In this document: positions 33,347 through 45,660 of the stretch, piece by piece
Layout of the letters: each line of letters starts with the position of its first letter
How positions within the stretch are numbered: position 1 is the stretch's first letter
Assembly: GCA_964036295.1 (NCBI GenBank)
Contig: OZ038463.1
Coordinates: 27,577,069 to 27,641,068 of the forward strand
Length of the DNA stretch: 64,000 nucleotides
Reading direction: 5' to 3'
Origin: Plumapathes pennacea
Taxonomy: Eukaryota > Cnidaria > Anthozoa > Antipatharia > Myriopathidae
The notes under the pieces: generated by a model
The model's input: only the letters and a program-made list of their open reading frames with translations
Database searches by the model: none
What the model was told of the DNA's origin: nothing
Translations under genes and position numbers: made by a program

Positions 33347-34193
33347 GTTAACATGAACGTACAACCACAACTGAATCACGCCTTCACTGATGCCGAACTC
33401 GCACGGCTCAGCGGCCGGGACAATTTGGCTCAGCGCATGCCCCAAGACGCGTATTTGGAAATAGGAGAGGAACTGGGTTTGGGTCGGTTTGGTAAAGTCG
33501 ATATGTCCTTAATCCAAAACTATGATCCCAAAATTGTCACAGACCCATTTTTTCGAATAGTGATCCCATCTGCTGCAAAATCGGCTGGTTCTCAACAGTT
33601 CGTACACTTCAAGTGAGGAGATAGATATCAGATTGTGCTAAGTAGAAGCCATTGTAGAGAACCGTATAACTAAACGTTTAGGAGGCCACTGAAGTCGATA
33701 AAAGGTTACAAAACTCGCGCCTTATTTGTAAAGATAGTGACCAGCTAAATGGAAACTATTTTTTTTTTAATTTGGAAAGAGAAACATTACAGTGAAAGCG
33801 GATAAACTGCGTAACTTTCGTTTTTGTTTTTGTTTTTGTTTTTGTTTTTGTTTTTGTTTTTGTTTTTGTTTTTGTTTTTTGTTTTTGTTTTTGTTTTTTG
33901 TTTTTGTATTTTCAGGTGATAACAACAGAGACCCAAGCGACTCACCAAGTTCTGTTGAGTTAAACGACTTGTCAAAGGACATCACTGATTGCTGGTGTAG
34001 CATCGGCATTCGTCTGGGTGTTCGGGACGGAACCTTGACTGGCATTCGTTTAAACAACGTCGAGTTTCCTTCTCCCGAACAGAAAGCACTTCAAATGTTG
34101 ATGGTGTGGAAAGGAGACGAGGGAACAAGAAGTCAGCTAGCGGCAGCTCTGAGAGGAGAACAAAAGGGTCGTTTGGCAATAAAGTTTGAGTGA
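33347..34193 (+). CDS. Death-domain protein, two exons visible
   Basis: The first exon (ATG 33353, acceptor-like TTTTAG just before) reads DAELARLSGRDNLAQRMP, then YLEIGEELGLGRF and ends at a good donor (TTTG|GTAAAG, 33492). The second exon begins after TTTTCAG at 33916 in matching phase and reads LNDLSKDITDCWCSIGIRLG, then NNVEFPSPEQKALQMLMVWK, GTRSQLAAALRG and GRLAIKFE before TGA 34193. The W, the LG helix, the KAL-ML-WK helix and the RL-A end are typical of cnidarian death domains. The first exon has the LGLG helix seen in a related N-terminal module. The product should be a small adaptor of about 138 residues unless more 5' exons exist. A TTTTTG microsatellite fills the end of the intron. 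Confidence 0.65.
33821..33908. repeat. (TTTTTG)n microsatellite in a death-domain intron
   Basis: About fourteen TTTTTG units end only a few bases before the splice acceptor, so they also supply its polypyrimidine tract. Confidence 0.95.
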
Positions 34194-35063
34194 GCTGGCA
34201 AAACCAGAGTTTGCCGCTATAAACTGACATATTCTATTTAGACATTCCAGTGTGCTTGAACTTACGAACAGATGTCGATCATTTCCAACTTCGGCTGCAA
34301 GTTACTGTTTAGTCAAAACGAAAACCAACCAACTGAACAAGTTTGCATTTTGAATTCCTACAAAGTCTTTCCTGGTTTTCTAGGTTCCTACTAGTTCTCT
34401 TAATCATAGCCATTTTCAAATGCGGCAACCTCACAATACATTGTTTTGTTTGTCGGTTCCAATTGATAAGGAAGTGCTGAAGATTGTTCTTTGTTTTCTG
34501 TTTTCTCCATTTTCTTGATTTTGTTATCTACTTTGCAAGTGTTTTAGGCCAAAAAGTATCAATGGTAACACACGCAAAAGATGAAATTTTGATCAACACG
34601 AATTTTAGTCACTTGGGTCCCTTTTGTACTCAGCCCTTCAAATGTATATTTTCACTAAACTCAGCTAGATACGAAAAAACAGGCAAGAATCAACAATTAT
34701 ATACTAAAACCGTCGTTATTGTCCCGGGAACGTTTCCAGAAAATTTCATGCGATTTCGAAAGTTTCCTGAAAGTTTGGAGAGTTTTCAATTTTAGCCCCA
34801 AAATGGCCGATGTTTGAAAACAAATGGTAAGGCTATAGCCCATGCTTTTTGCCGAAAACGGCCAATTTTGACCAAATATTGAAACCTCTTTGAACTTGCA
34901 GGAAATCTTCCTGGGCCCATAACGAGACTTTTGCAATACATTTGCCTTTTTTTTTTTCTCTGACATTGATGAGATATAGCAGCAAAACCACGTAAAACTT
35001 GAGGGCATATGAGGGCATTTTACAGCGTCTGGGTTTCATACATTGACCCTTATTCGATTCATC
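34194..35063. other. No gene seen
   Basis: 3' flank of the death-domain gene and spacer. Short frames here have no support. Confidence 0.4.
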
Positions 35064-35550
35064 CCCGAACGAAGTGAGGGAAATAATCACGACGCTAATG
35101 CAGCAAAATCGTATCATTTGAAAACTCCAAACGTGTCGCCATCTCGAAATTTAATGTTCGTGTGTGTGTGGGGTACGACTCGTCCCCAGGGCCATCCGCG
35201 TTGAGCGACCACTGCGAGGTTACATCGGCAGCTTAACTGTAAACCGCCATTTTCTTAGTGACATGCGGTAGCTGTAAGAGTACGAACGGAAGTGATTTTG
35301 TACAATAAGATGCAGATACAAGGCCAAGCAGTTCGACGGACGGCTGTAATTTGCCCGGATATTTTGCCGGTTTATGGGAGGCAAGCTTACTAGCCGTGAA
35401 ACGGATTCTTAAAGGCACAACTGGTCGACCTGAACACAATCCCAGACGCCAGTACTGTGTTAAAACGCAGACACTTCTTCAGAAAGAAATAGCAAAATAC
35501 AGTTGGTGGAAATCGAACAATCATCGTGGCAAATTTCACCTTTTACAATA
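35064..35550 (+). repeat. Second member of the CCCCGAACG family
   Basis: Shares the head ('gaacgaagtgagggaaataa', 'gtcgccatctcgaaattta') with 31849-31960 and the tail 'gtggaaatcgaacaatca' with 32768-32785, but lacks the Arg/Gln repeat frame between. Confidence 0.65.
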
Positions 35551-36539
35551 ACAGGAATGTAGTTTTCAGAATCCAAGTTTGACAAGATGACGACACACAA
35601 TACAATGGAAAGTGGAATTTTCGTACTGTATAAGGACTGCTCTATACAGTGTACTTTGAAATCATTGAAGACGTAAACAATGGTGTTTTGGGTTTTGTTT
35701 CCTTTGCTGGAAAAGAGCTAAAGCTATGGCTTTCAGGAACCGGTGAGTTTTGAAAATTTACATCAATTAACGTACAACGCTTTTGTTAAATGACGGTCGT
35801 GTTATCATTATGGTATTTCAACAATTGCCGTATATTTTGTCGTTTGATGCCCCGGGAACTGTGATGAAGGCCAAGTAGGATTATACTGTGATCTTTTCGC
35901 TAGTTTTCAAAGCTATTTCAGAGTGCCTTCGTGCAAGATTGTGTCATCCGATTCCTGACATATTTGCATAATTTCACTGACAGTCTGACACATGCTGTGA
36001 AGTTTTGTCGCCGCGTTTGTTGGCACACTGTATTCAAGGATAAAATGTAACCGGGTTAAAATGCTTTTGCTTTTTGAAGGCTATTAAAGTAGAAAATATC
36101 CGGCCACTGCTTTCCAAATTAAACAATTACAGTCTATTGTATATTATTGCCTACTAGCGGGACCCCGTAAGATACTCGCTCAACACAATCGAACATTGTA
36201 TTATTTAGTGACCGGGTTTGCTCGCTCAATACAATCGGACCTTGTATTATTTAGTGACTTGATTTCTTTTTTCTGTCAAAGATTTTAAAATCGTCAAACG
36301 CAGTTTGAAAAGTTGTTGTGTTCAAAATTGAATACCTGCCAAAATTCACACGGTCCCGAGACTTCGAAAGCGTGTAAACAAGCGACTCGCTTTGACGGCT
36401 CTAAATTTTGTCACACTCGAAGAAGCGTATTAAACTTATAAAGTAAAAAAAAAAAAAAAAAAATTCGGTGTCCAAGATCGACTTTGCTTGGCTTTCAAGC
36501 CTCGGGAGTATTCTGTAGTTGCGTGTAAATGTTGTCTCA
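35551..36539. other. No gene seen; small direct repeat
   Basis: At 36178-36258 a ~47-bp passage ('cgctcaacacaatcg' to 'tattatttagtgac') is present twice in a row. The rest shows nothing I can name. Confidence 0.4.
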
Positions 36540-36594
36540 GCGAATTTTGAAGTTCAGCTTAGTGTCTACGAAAATGATAGTGACTAAAAGAACA

Positions 36595-36728
36595 CACGAG
36601 TGACCACGAGTGACCACGAATGACCACGAGTGACCACGAGTGACCACGAATGACCACGAGTGACCACAAGTGACCACGAGTGACCACGAATGACCACGAG
36701 TGACTACGAGTGACCTCGAGTGACCATG
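36595..36728. repeat. 10-bp minisatellite GAGTGACCAC
   Basis: Thirteen or so units of GAGTGACCAC / GAATGACCAC. About five units of the same array occur on the opposite strand at 37808-37862. Confidence 0.95.
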
Positions 36729-36914
36729 AGTCAAAATAAGCTCCTCGTGTGACTGTGACGTCATTTTAATATCATTTAAATATAAAATGTAAAATCACTC
36801 GCTCGTGAAGTGTAAAACAAAATCTTTGAAGAAAACGCCGACCAGAAGGCGTAAAGTATTAATAGCGTGACAGTGACGTCATTACCAACTCACTGAACAG
36901 GCTACAAACGACCA

Positions 36915-37032
36915 GGGCCCAGTTGTTCAAAGAGTGGATAGCGCTATCCACAGGAGAAATTCTTATCCAGTTGATACTATAAGGCTAAATTTTAACACTT
37001 ATCCACTATTCACACTTTGAACAACTGGCCCC
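36915..37032. mobile_element. Short MITE with GGGCCCAGTTGTTC ends
   Basis: GGGCCCAGTTGTTCAAAG at the left and CTTTGAACAACTGGCCCC at the right form inverted ends of a 118-bp element with an internal 'tggatagcgctatcca' palindrome. Confidence 0.8.
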
Positions 37033-37660
37033 AAGAGTTAAATTAAGTCCTTCGCGTGACTGTGACATCAATTTTATTTATATACTGTTTTAAACATAAG
37101 CTGTAATATGACCGGATTATCGGGTGTCCCCGAGTCTGAAAAGTTTTACTAAATACAATCGACTGCCGGGACTTTGCTGTGCAGCATTTGGTAGTGATTC
37201 AGAATCATCACTTTCGGCGTCTCACTGCAGCATCTTTCTCACGTTTCTGTTCAGTTACTGAAATTCTGTTCTTCCGCCGGTTCCCTATTTACTTTCCACG
37301 TCGCCGATAGTAATAACCTCCGCGTCCTTCACTCCAGTGTTAGGTCTTTTCGTTGTCTTAGTTTGGTCGTACTTTTTCGGAGTAAAATCTTTCCGTTTTT
37401 TTTATCCGGACTTCCATGGCAAGAGGAAATGCAAATTTTTTTGGCATCTCAGCAGCCTTATCTCTGCGATCAGCCAATCATATGTAGGTTCCCACGCCAT
37501 GTGAATTTAGTGAGCAATTCCCACGACTTAATTAAAAGAGCCAAATCTGTTCGGTAGGGTCACGAGTTTGAGTTAAATACAGGAAGCTGTGTCACGTTGT
37601 CTAGAGCCGACGCTGACACGTGATTCGTCACGCAAGGGACATATTTGTGTGTACTTTACG
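37033..37660. other. No gene seen
   Basis: Interior of the element above. A 64-codon frame at 37363-37557 has no recognisable motif. Confidence 0.35.
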
Positions 37661-38185
37661 CCTTGTGGTCGGCGTTTTCTTCAAAGTGTTTGTTTTTTAA
37701 AATGACGCTAGTGAATTTTTTACACTTTATCATGGGTGCATGATATTGCGTTTTAAATTTAAAATGACAATAAAATGACGTTACAGTCACGTGAGGAGCT
37801 TATTTTGACTCGTAGTCATTCGTGGTCACTCGTGGTCATTCGTGGTCACTCGTGGTCACTCGTGTGCTCTTTTAGTCACTATCCTACGAAAATTGCAGAC
37901 TGTGCACGTTGTCTGAACTAAACCAGACTGCCGTGCGAAAAAGATTTTTTTTAGCGGTCGACTGGTGACGTCGCTACACAGCCGTGGTTTGCAAAAAAAT
38001 TTTTAAATAATCTCCGAACCGAAAATAAACAAGAATCCCGCTTTCCGAAAACCCACTACTGAGCGAGGGGATATCTGTGATTATCGTATTTCTAGTTTTA
38101 TACATAAACTAAACCACCTGGTTTAGCTTTGTGTGAATGAAAACTAAAATTAAAAACTTGTACATGTTGTTCGCAGACTGCGGAC

Positions 38186-38850
<665 letters not shown>

Positions 38851-39500
38851 TTCACGCGACAAAACTTGTTATCCGTTGGTCCCTTTCTTGACTTTGTTTC
38901 AGCATCACGTCAGGTGCAAAAATCCTTTGATTATTTCATTGACTTTTGAGCAGAGCAGGTGAAGAAAGGCTTAAAACCAGAAAGCAGCAGAAATTTCACG
39001 AAGTTTAATAATTGAACCTCTGTTTCATTAAAAGCAGCTGCACACCACCATGTGGTGTAGCTTGAGATGAAAATATACCTCACACAAATCTTGCCAAATC
39101 TTGCCAAATCTTGCTTGGTTTTCCAGAGTGAAGTATTGCAAAGTTGTGATCGAGCATCTGTAAGTTGCACTTGAAACTATGGGACTTGTCATGGCCAGTT
39201 CGAAATGAAAATTACAGACTGGTGCAAAGAAGGAAAACTAAATCAATCTTTTTTCAGTAGTCAGCAAAGCAGATTTTCCTACTTTGTTCGGCATTATATA
39301 CTCGATCAAACCTGAACAAAGGTGAAAAACCGTAGACCTCTATTTTAATTGTTTTTTTCTTGTCACTGACCGATTATTCAAATTTCTCTTTGCAGGGTTT
39401 CTAGTCAAAAACACTAACATCAGCAATGTCATGTCATTATAAAACGGCTCGCTCCTTGTTCTGACGACCTTATTTTCTTGAAACAGAAGACACCAAACGT
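38851..39500. other. No gene seen
   Basis: Non-coding; includes 'caaatcttgcc' twice in a row near 39090-39112. Confidence 0.35.
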
Positions 39501-39504
39501 AATT

Positions 39505-40010
39505 GCTCGCGACTGAGCAGCTGCGGCGAGCTTAAAAATGGAGTTTTTTTTTTTTCTTTTTCTTGGTCGAGAATCAGCACACGGTGATTGGTTCATATTG
39601 TCACGTGATATGCGATGATGTAAATTGACTTCGCAAACAACTTGAGAGTTGGGCTATTGAATTGCTCGTTACTTGTGTGTGAAAGTTAACTGCATCTGTT
39701 ACGTTATCTGTGTTGCTCAAGCTTTACGTAGAGGCACACACAACAACGTGTATTGAACAAGAACTGTCTTTTTAATGCTCATCTGCCGAGTACATACAGT
39801 TGACTGATGTATCGGTTATTGTAGTTTGTTCATGGCATGCTGATCATTCTAAATATCACGATAGGATTATGTTGCGAATACGATACTAAACGGCTATTGT
39901 TGTAATTGAACTGCTAAATGTCAAACTGTCACAGCATCCTATCCAAACTCAACACCGTTTGGCTCTGTGGAACATGTACTGATAAACTGGATTTGGTTGC
40001 GTTGCTAAGT
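39505..40010 (+). repeat. Diverged relative of the LR head (copy 5)
   Basis: Poly-T, 'gaatcagcacacggtgattg', 'tcacgtgatatgcgatgatg' and then 'gacttcgcaaacaacttgag' match 43882-44170 (copy 6), and the first two also match LR copy 4. A later segment, 'ccaaactcaacaccgtttgg', is shared with copy 6 but is separated by an extra ~180 bp here. Confidence 0.65.
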
Positions 40011-40430
40011 TACTGAGTATTGTAATGATAAATTTATAGTTTAATCAGGTTTCATTTAAGCAAGGTGTCAAAAGCCAAGCTCTCTATACTGTGTGATATA
40101 TTTCTGGTGAGAAACTGGAAGTCTCTCGGGAGTTCCGCTCTTGTCCCTGCTTTCTAGTTTAGTTTATTCTGCTCTCGACCCAACTTACGCCGCGAGCTCA
40201 CTGGCAACGCCAGTCTAGTATTTTCTGTAAACTGGACAAGGTGAGTAAAATGCCATTATCACTACACCACTACTAGTCACAAAAGTTCGACAGTGAGTCA
40301 TTTTTTGTCAATAAACCGTACAAAAAACTATCCAAGGTATAGCTATAAAATATTTTTCACAATCCTTACTACAACTTTGTAACCAAATATTTCTTTTGTC
40401 ATATTTCTTGAGCGACTCCGATTTTTCTCC

Positions 40431-40694
40431 TTAAAGGGGCCCTCTCAGCCTTTTCATTGTTTTTGTTTACATCTGGAAAATCCAAGGCTGAATTTGGTTC
40501 CCAACACGAAAGAACGTAATTAATCAAAAGAAAAATAGGTTAGTAGCACTTTTAGATCAAAAGAAACTCATTTTCTTCTCAAACGAGTCGGATGGAAGTG
40601 GATTGCAATTCGTCTTTCGACTTTCGGGGCCCCCAAAAATGGCGGAATCATCGGATTTCAGCGCAAAGGACTGTGGTTGAGAGGGCTCCTCTAA
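40431..40694. mobile_element. MITE with AAAGGGGCCCTCTC ends
   Basis: TTAAAGGGGCCCTCTCAGCC at the left is roughly inverted at the right ('ggttgagagggctcctctaa'). It is about 264 bp with no coding. Confidence 0.65.
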
Positions 40695-41260
40695 ATTTCA
40701 AATCTTTGGTGTACTGCGCTGGTTACTAAGAAACGCCATTCCAATTCAAGTAGGATAAACATTCCCCAGCATCTCTTGACTTCAAGTTGCACAACTAAGT
40801 TTTGCACATCAAGAGATGTTCCCGGCATATCCATTACAAAAGGAGGTCAAAACAAGAACATACTAAGCAATTAACAGCATGAATTCTTCCGCTCTACTAA
40901 AAATATATCCTAAGTACAGGTTTTAAACTGCCTTTGATCGCTGCTGGGGAAAAAATAAATTACGACTCATGGTGAAGCCATAATATAATAGAAGCAATTT
41001 GAGAAAGTAATTTTCTGGAAAATATCCCCAATGATCAATATGAGAGGATACTTCAAAAACACTTCGTTCACGAATTTTTGCAGTCCCTAAGCCTTGCGTA
41101 AACGCATTGAATTTTACTGTTAAAATCGTCTAACAATGTATGAAGATAATAAGCGTTGTGCGGATAAACAACTCAACAACGTTTAACAAATGAAAGTAAT
41201 TTCAATGATCCATGCCGTCTTTAATGAACTTTCCGTTTATGGCTTTATTTTCAGACAAAT
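40695..41260. other. Upstream region of the LRR/GPCR relic
   Basis: Contains a short inverted pair ('catctcttgac' and 'gttttgcacatcaagagatg', 40769-40815). No gene seen. Confidence 0.35.
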
Positions 41261-41744
41261 TTTCGTCCAGCATGTTCCTTCTCACTCTACTGTTGGTTTG
41301 TCTGCAAACTCTACCGAGTGTACACACGGAAAAACAACATGTTCGCTGTTCTCTGGAATGTTTCTGCATTGAAACTTCCTCACGGAGACATTTACGCCAA
41401 GTGTAAGGTGTTCCATCCTCTACAACTCAACTGTTCCGCAGAAGAATTCCCGCACCATTTGGAAAGTGCGTCTGCTTTGTAAGGATATATCTTGTCATGG
41501 CTCAATTGAATTTACGTTTCTAGCAAAATGCATGTTCCTAAAACAAATATTTATTCTGTTTCAGGGACTTGTCTTACAACAACCTAACTCAAGTGCCAAC
41601 TTGGATATTTCCTTTGTGCAAGAACTTGAAATTTCTGTGAGTGCCGTTATCCTGTTCTTATCCTTATTAGAATCTAGCCTACACACACAAACATCCGCTT
41701 AGGAATTAGCGAGGCTACTGAATTCGGTACACTTCAATAAATAA

Positions 41745-41945
41745 TTATAACGTAGTCACGATATAAGCCACTTTCTGATTGGTCGAAGAGCGTGCTCCAT
41801 AACTTTATTGTGCACGCCCGGCCGTGCTCAATAATATGACGTGAGCAAATGCCGCTTCCTTTCGACTTTTTCTAGCTTTCCTCGTTTAAAAATTAACAGG
41901 CGCTTTACAGCTCAGAATAAAATAACTTTATTTTCCAGAAGGAGT
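41745..41945 (+). repeat. Repeat shared in reverse with 53045-53232
   Basis: 'cgatataagccactttctga' through 'aatatgacgtgagcaaatgc' to 'taaaataactttattttcc' is matched on the minus strand at 53045-53232. Confidence 0.75.
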
Positions 41946-41964
41946 TTGTCACACCGGCATCCAA

Positions 41965-42560
41965 AGGGCGGTATGGCGTTTCGTTGCGGACAAAATTGTA
42001 TAAAACCGTATAGAAGTCAAGATTTGCAAATCATGAGTCGAGAAGTGTAAAAAATGAGTCGATATTTACAAAAACGCAAGTCCAGATTAGTGACATTTGA
42101 GTCGAGAATTTTGCACGGTGTGTGAGTCGAGATTTTGCACGGTGCGAGTCGAGATACGCTGACCAGTTTTAACGCTGTCTCATCCGCATGCGACTGCAAA
42201 AGTAATGGCGACGCGCTGGCTGCCAAACGTGGGTGATTTCTTCTTTTCATTGACAAGATTTATAGAGACTTCGGAGAGACAGTTAAGTTCAGCATCCTAT
42301 GACACTTCAGAATTCATAATTTGTTGCCTTGATGAATACGAGAGGACGCTGTCGATATTGTTATTAAGGTTTGTGGAGACGAGGTCTCCAAAAGCCAAAA
42401 GAGAGTTTGTATGGGAAACTACGAATGACCTGAATATAGCGGCGCTCAAAGTGCTGAAATACAATTATAGAAGTGCTTACTTTAATACCCGCTTTGTGTG
42501 TGTGATTTCTTGTGTTTCTGGGTCGTTTTGGGCCTGGAGATATCACACACAAACACACAG
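41965..42560 (+). repeat. Repeat RD copy 1, with a conserved short frame
   Basis: It begins with several degenerate ~25-bp units built on GAGTCGAGATTTTGCA, then ATG 42205 opens MATRWLPNVGDFFFSLTRFI and LSSASYDTSEF...CLDEYER, VETRSPKAKREFVWETTNDL. The reverse copy at 45661-46255 is about 97% identical. The frame is kept over 95 codons in both copies, then differs. The protein is not recognised. Confidence 0.6.
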
Positions 42561-42589
42561 TTTATTACACCAATAATTTCATAAGTAAC

Positions 42590-43440
42590 AACGTCACTAT
42601 TGGTTATGTTAATACTAGAAGAGAAGGTTTACGGGGCTGTGTCAGCAGTGTATCAATGTATCAGTATGATGTCTGTAGACAGTATTTAGACACTACAGAC
42701 AGTTATTCATCAGTGCATGCATATGATGTGTCTATACACACCATCAGCGGCAACGGCATTATTTGTTTATGCATGGGTAATATGATAGTTGTACACACAA
42801 TGTAAACAGCATAGGCAAATAGACAGCATACTAGACACTATAAACAGTATAGACTGCATAGACAAGGGTGCTGTCTATACGGTTTAAAGACACTATACAC
42901 AGCATAGACAACACAGTGCCATGTGGCAAATGGTTTGAACCCATGAGTGTGAACAGTAGATTGGTTGTGATCGTCCGGGTTTAGAGTAGTCTCCAAGAAG
43001 ACTGTTGTTGGTGCCTGACATTTCTACTCTCTGAGCGCAAGTCATCTTCAGAGTCAAGTGAAAGGTTTCACCATCTGATAAATACTTTCACTTGACTCTG
43101 AAAACCACATCCGCTTAGGGAGTCGAAATACTGGTCATCAACAACAGTCTTCCTGGAGGCTACTCTAACTCAGACAATCACAACCAACCTACAGTGCCCT
43201 ATATCAGGGCTCTGTGGACAGCACAGACACTATAATCAGCATAACGAACGTGCTGTCTATATTGCGTCTATAGACACAGACAACATGATGCCCTGTATCA
43301 GGGCTCCATAGACAGAATAGATACTATAAACAGTACAGACAAGGGTTCTATACCATGTCCATAAACACTATACACTACAACATACAGTAGAAAGCAAAGT
43401 GCTGTGATGTATCAGTGTATAGCTTGTAGTTCATGGGAAC
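42590..43440. repeat. Degenerate 'agacagtat/cactata' repeat tract, split by a foldback
   Basis: Many short words of the type 'tagacactataaacagta' and 'gacagcatagacac' fill this stretch in loose tandem order. The foldback at 42921-43190 interrupts it. Confidence 0.55.
42921..43190. mobile_element. Foldback element FB-B copy 2 with 8-bp target duplication
   Basis: In the opposite orientation to 4752-4988, with the same ends (GTGGCAAATGGTTTGAACCC at the left, 'cacaaccaacct' at the right). ACAGTGCC stands on both sides (42913-42920, 43191-43198). Its hammerhead-like cores are more decayed ('ctgaaaacc', 'gaaata'). Confidence 0.8.
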
Positions 43441-43881
43441 TGCTCACAAATAAAAATTTGACAGTGTATGATTTAAACCAATATTATTATTCTGCATAAA
43501 TCTCAGATTCAAAAAATTCATTTAGCAGCAAATTTCCTGCATATTGTCATTTGGTGATTACACTAGTCATTGCAACCGAGGGATAATGATTTTCTGCAAA
43601 TTCCTAATCCCCGGAAAGGTCCTGGAAAATCCGCACCGGGGGAATGTATGGGATGGGGGATGATATCAGCTGAAATCAGTATTGATACAGCCAGATTGAG
43701 CAAGCGGCTGCAAAATTGCGGTTTATAGCCTTCATCTTGATTAAATTGAGACTACATTGAAACTGTTAGGAATTTACTGGGAAAACCAAACATCAAAGGT
43801 ATATCGATGTGTTTTGATCCGTTCTTGGCGATTTAAATCTTGACAAGCTGACGAAGTTTCCAACCTTTCCTTCTTCATTGC

Positions 43882-44260
43882 TCGTTGGGCGTAGCCCCGA
43901 CGAGCTTAGGATCGCACAGCGTGTCTTCATCGTCGTGTTATTAGTCTTTTTCTGGGTTACGAATCAGCATACGGTGATTGGTTCACATTGCCACGTGATA
44001 TGTGATGACGTAAGGTGACTTCGCGAACAACTTGAGATGTAGTCGATTGAATTGTACGTTAATGCTTGTGTATAAAGTTATCTGTATCCCATCCAAACTC
44101 AACACCGTTTGGCTTTGTGGAACATGCACGGATAAAGAAGATTTGGCTTGCGTTCTTAAGTTCACCGTCATAGCCGCAAAAAAATGTTTGATTGATTCGA
44201 TTATGTTGGCTACCGCTACAGGATTGCAAATAACTTTGTCGCCGCTAATTATTTAGTCTC
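43882..44260 (+). repeat. Diverged relative of the LR head (copy 6)
   Basis: A hairpin word (GCTCGTTGGGCGTAGCCCCG and 'acgagc'), 'cgtgtcttcatcgtcgt', 'acgaatcagcatacggtgat' and the CCAAT/CACGTG block match LR copy 4, after which the sequence follows copy 5 rather than LR. A short frame (44032-44256) ends in a hydrophobic run, product unknown. Confidence 0.6.
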
Positions 44261-44929
44261 GACAAACTTTCTGTGGCGACACGAAATACTTCTGGGAAGA
44301 TATCAGGCTGAAAACGGAACACCAAAGCCATGACGAACTTTAGCCGTAAACAATGATGATTTATGCTTTACACTGTAAATGACATCTGTTGCCTCCTACA
44401 TACCGTAGCTGTTTTTTAAAGTTTTTTCGCCGAAAGTATATCCGTTTTTGAGACGAAAATATTCATTCTCAGGGCTTAAGACTCGACTAATGCGTCTCTG
44501 TGAATATATTACATGTGTTATGCTCCGCACGAGCGTGACAGTTGTCAAAATGCTTCGGCTTATCGTACAGTGCATGTTGAAATATTTCTTCCATTCGATC
44601 AAGTAGCCTTTGTTTCGCAGTGGTATTGTACACTAGAAATGAAAAATACACCGAAATAGCCTTGAACATTGAGTTTGTTAGTCACAAATGACTGAACACG
44701 CTGTGAACAATAATATTGTAAACAAGTCTAGTGTTACATTCCTCGCTTTCAATTTATATTTGTTACAGAGCGCGGATACTCGAAAGCCTCACAAAAGAAA
44801 AGCATTCAGTAAAAAAACATAAGTATTGAAGCGAAGGCTAGGTTATTGTGGCCTCTGATTAAAGTGTTCAAAGTCAAACTGTCAAAATCGACTGTGCATG
44901 AAAAGATAAGTCACGCATTACTCTTTTCT
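44261..44929. other. No gene seen
   Basis: Intronic DNA of the LRR/GPCR relic between repeats. Minus-strand frames at 44396-44669 are not supported. Confidence 0.35.
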
Positions 44930-45180
44930 CGCTGGCTAACCTTTCCACCCCTAAGCTCAAAATGCAGAGTCGCTCAACCTTTAAGAAGCAAGTGTATGAG
45001 TGTTGTAATGACAATTTATAGTAATAGGTTTCATTTGAGTAAGGTGTCAAAAGTTAAGTTCTCTATACTGTATGATATTTTTCTGGTGAGAAACTGAAAG
45101 TCTCTTTTGCGAGTTTCGCTCTTGTCCCTACTTCTTTCCATTTTAGTTTCATCTGGTCTCGACCCCACCCAACGAGCTCA
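44930..45180. repeat. Fragment of the TTAACCC MITE family
   Basis: 'cctaagctcaaaatgcagag', 'gtgtcaaaagttaagttctc' and 'ggtgagaaactgaaagtctc' match the interior of 5919-6127, without clean ends. Confidence 0.6.
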
Positions 45181-45198
45181 CTGGCGATTCCAGTCTTG

Positions 45199-45647
45199 TT
45201 AAAGCCCTGGCCAAAAGAGATGCAAGTCGATGCAAGTTCGACATGACAAAAAAATTTGCATCGACTTGCAAAAGAGACGCAAGAGACTCCAAACGAGACG
45301 CAAGTCGATGCAAGCTCATGCAAGTTTTGTAAAAACTTTTTCTTTTTTAGACGGTTCTGAGTCAGAAACCGAGTAAAAAGTCTCTCTTGAGCTGGAACTT
45401 AATGAGGAGGCTTTTACTTTCGATTTTTTTAATTTAGACTTGCCTTTGCTAACGCGCTCTTCGCTGTTTTAGGTGAAAAACTTGCGTCGACTTGCATGAA
45501 AATTTGAACATATTCAAATTCCATGCAAGTTACTGCAAGTCGATGCAAGTCCGTGCAAGTTGGTGGCCAAACGAAACGCAAGTCCGCGCAAGTTTGAAAA
45601 CTTGCATCGACTTGCGTTGACTTGCACCTCGTTTGGCCAGGGCTTAA
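45199..45647. mobile_element. MITE with repeated TGCAAGTCG words inside both ends
   Basis: TTAAAGCCCTGGCCAAAAG at the left and 'tttggccagggcttaa' at the right are inverted ends. Both sub-terminal zones are filled with TGCAAGTCGATGCAAGT and its reverse, a dozen or more times. Confidence 0.8.
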
Positions 45648-45660
45648 CATATAAAAACAA

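Larger units (their letters stand above)
36540..37905. mobile_element. Element with inverted arms carrying mirrored GAGTGACCAC minisatellites
   Basis: The left arm runs 'ctacgaaaatgatagtgact' 'aaaag', then the minisatellite, 'gtgactgtgacgtca', 'tttacac', and 'gaagaaaacgccgacc'. The right arm has the same items in reverse order and strand: 'ggtcggcgttttcttc' at 37667, the CRE-like part, the short minisatellite at 37808-37862 and 'cactatcctacgaaaat'. The interior has a separate MITE at 36915. Adjacent sequence 37906-38060 belongs to the repeat also found at 24783. Confidence 0.65.

Noticed and set aside
33767-34057. Lys/Gln-Asn-rich minus-strand frame
   Set aside because: Reverse of the TTTTTG microsatellite and a real death-domain exon.
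36595-37862. CRISPR-like array from regular 10-bp units
   Set aside because: Units are contiguous without unique spacers and the DNA is animal; it is a minisatellite.
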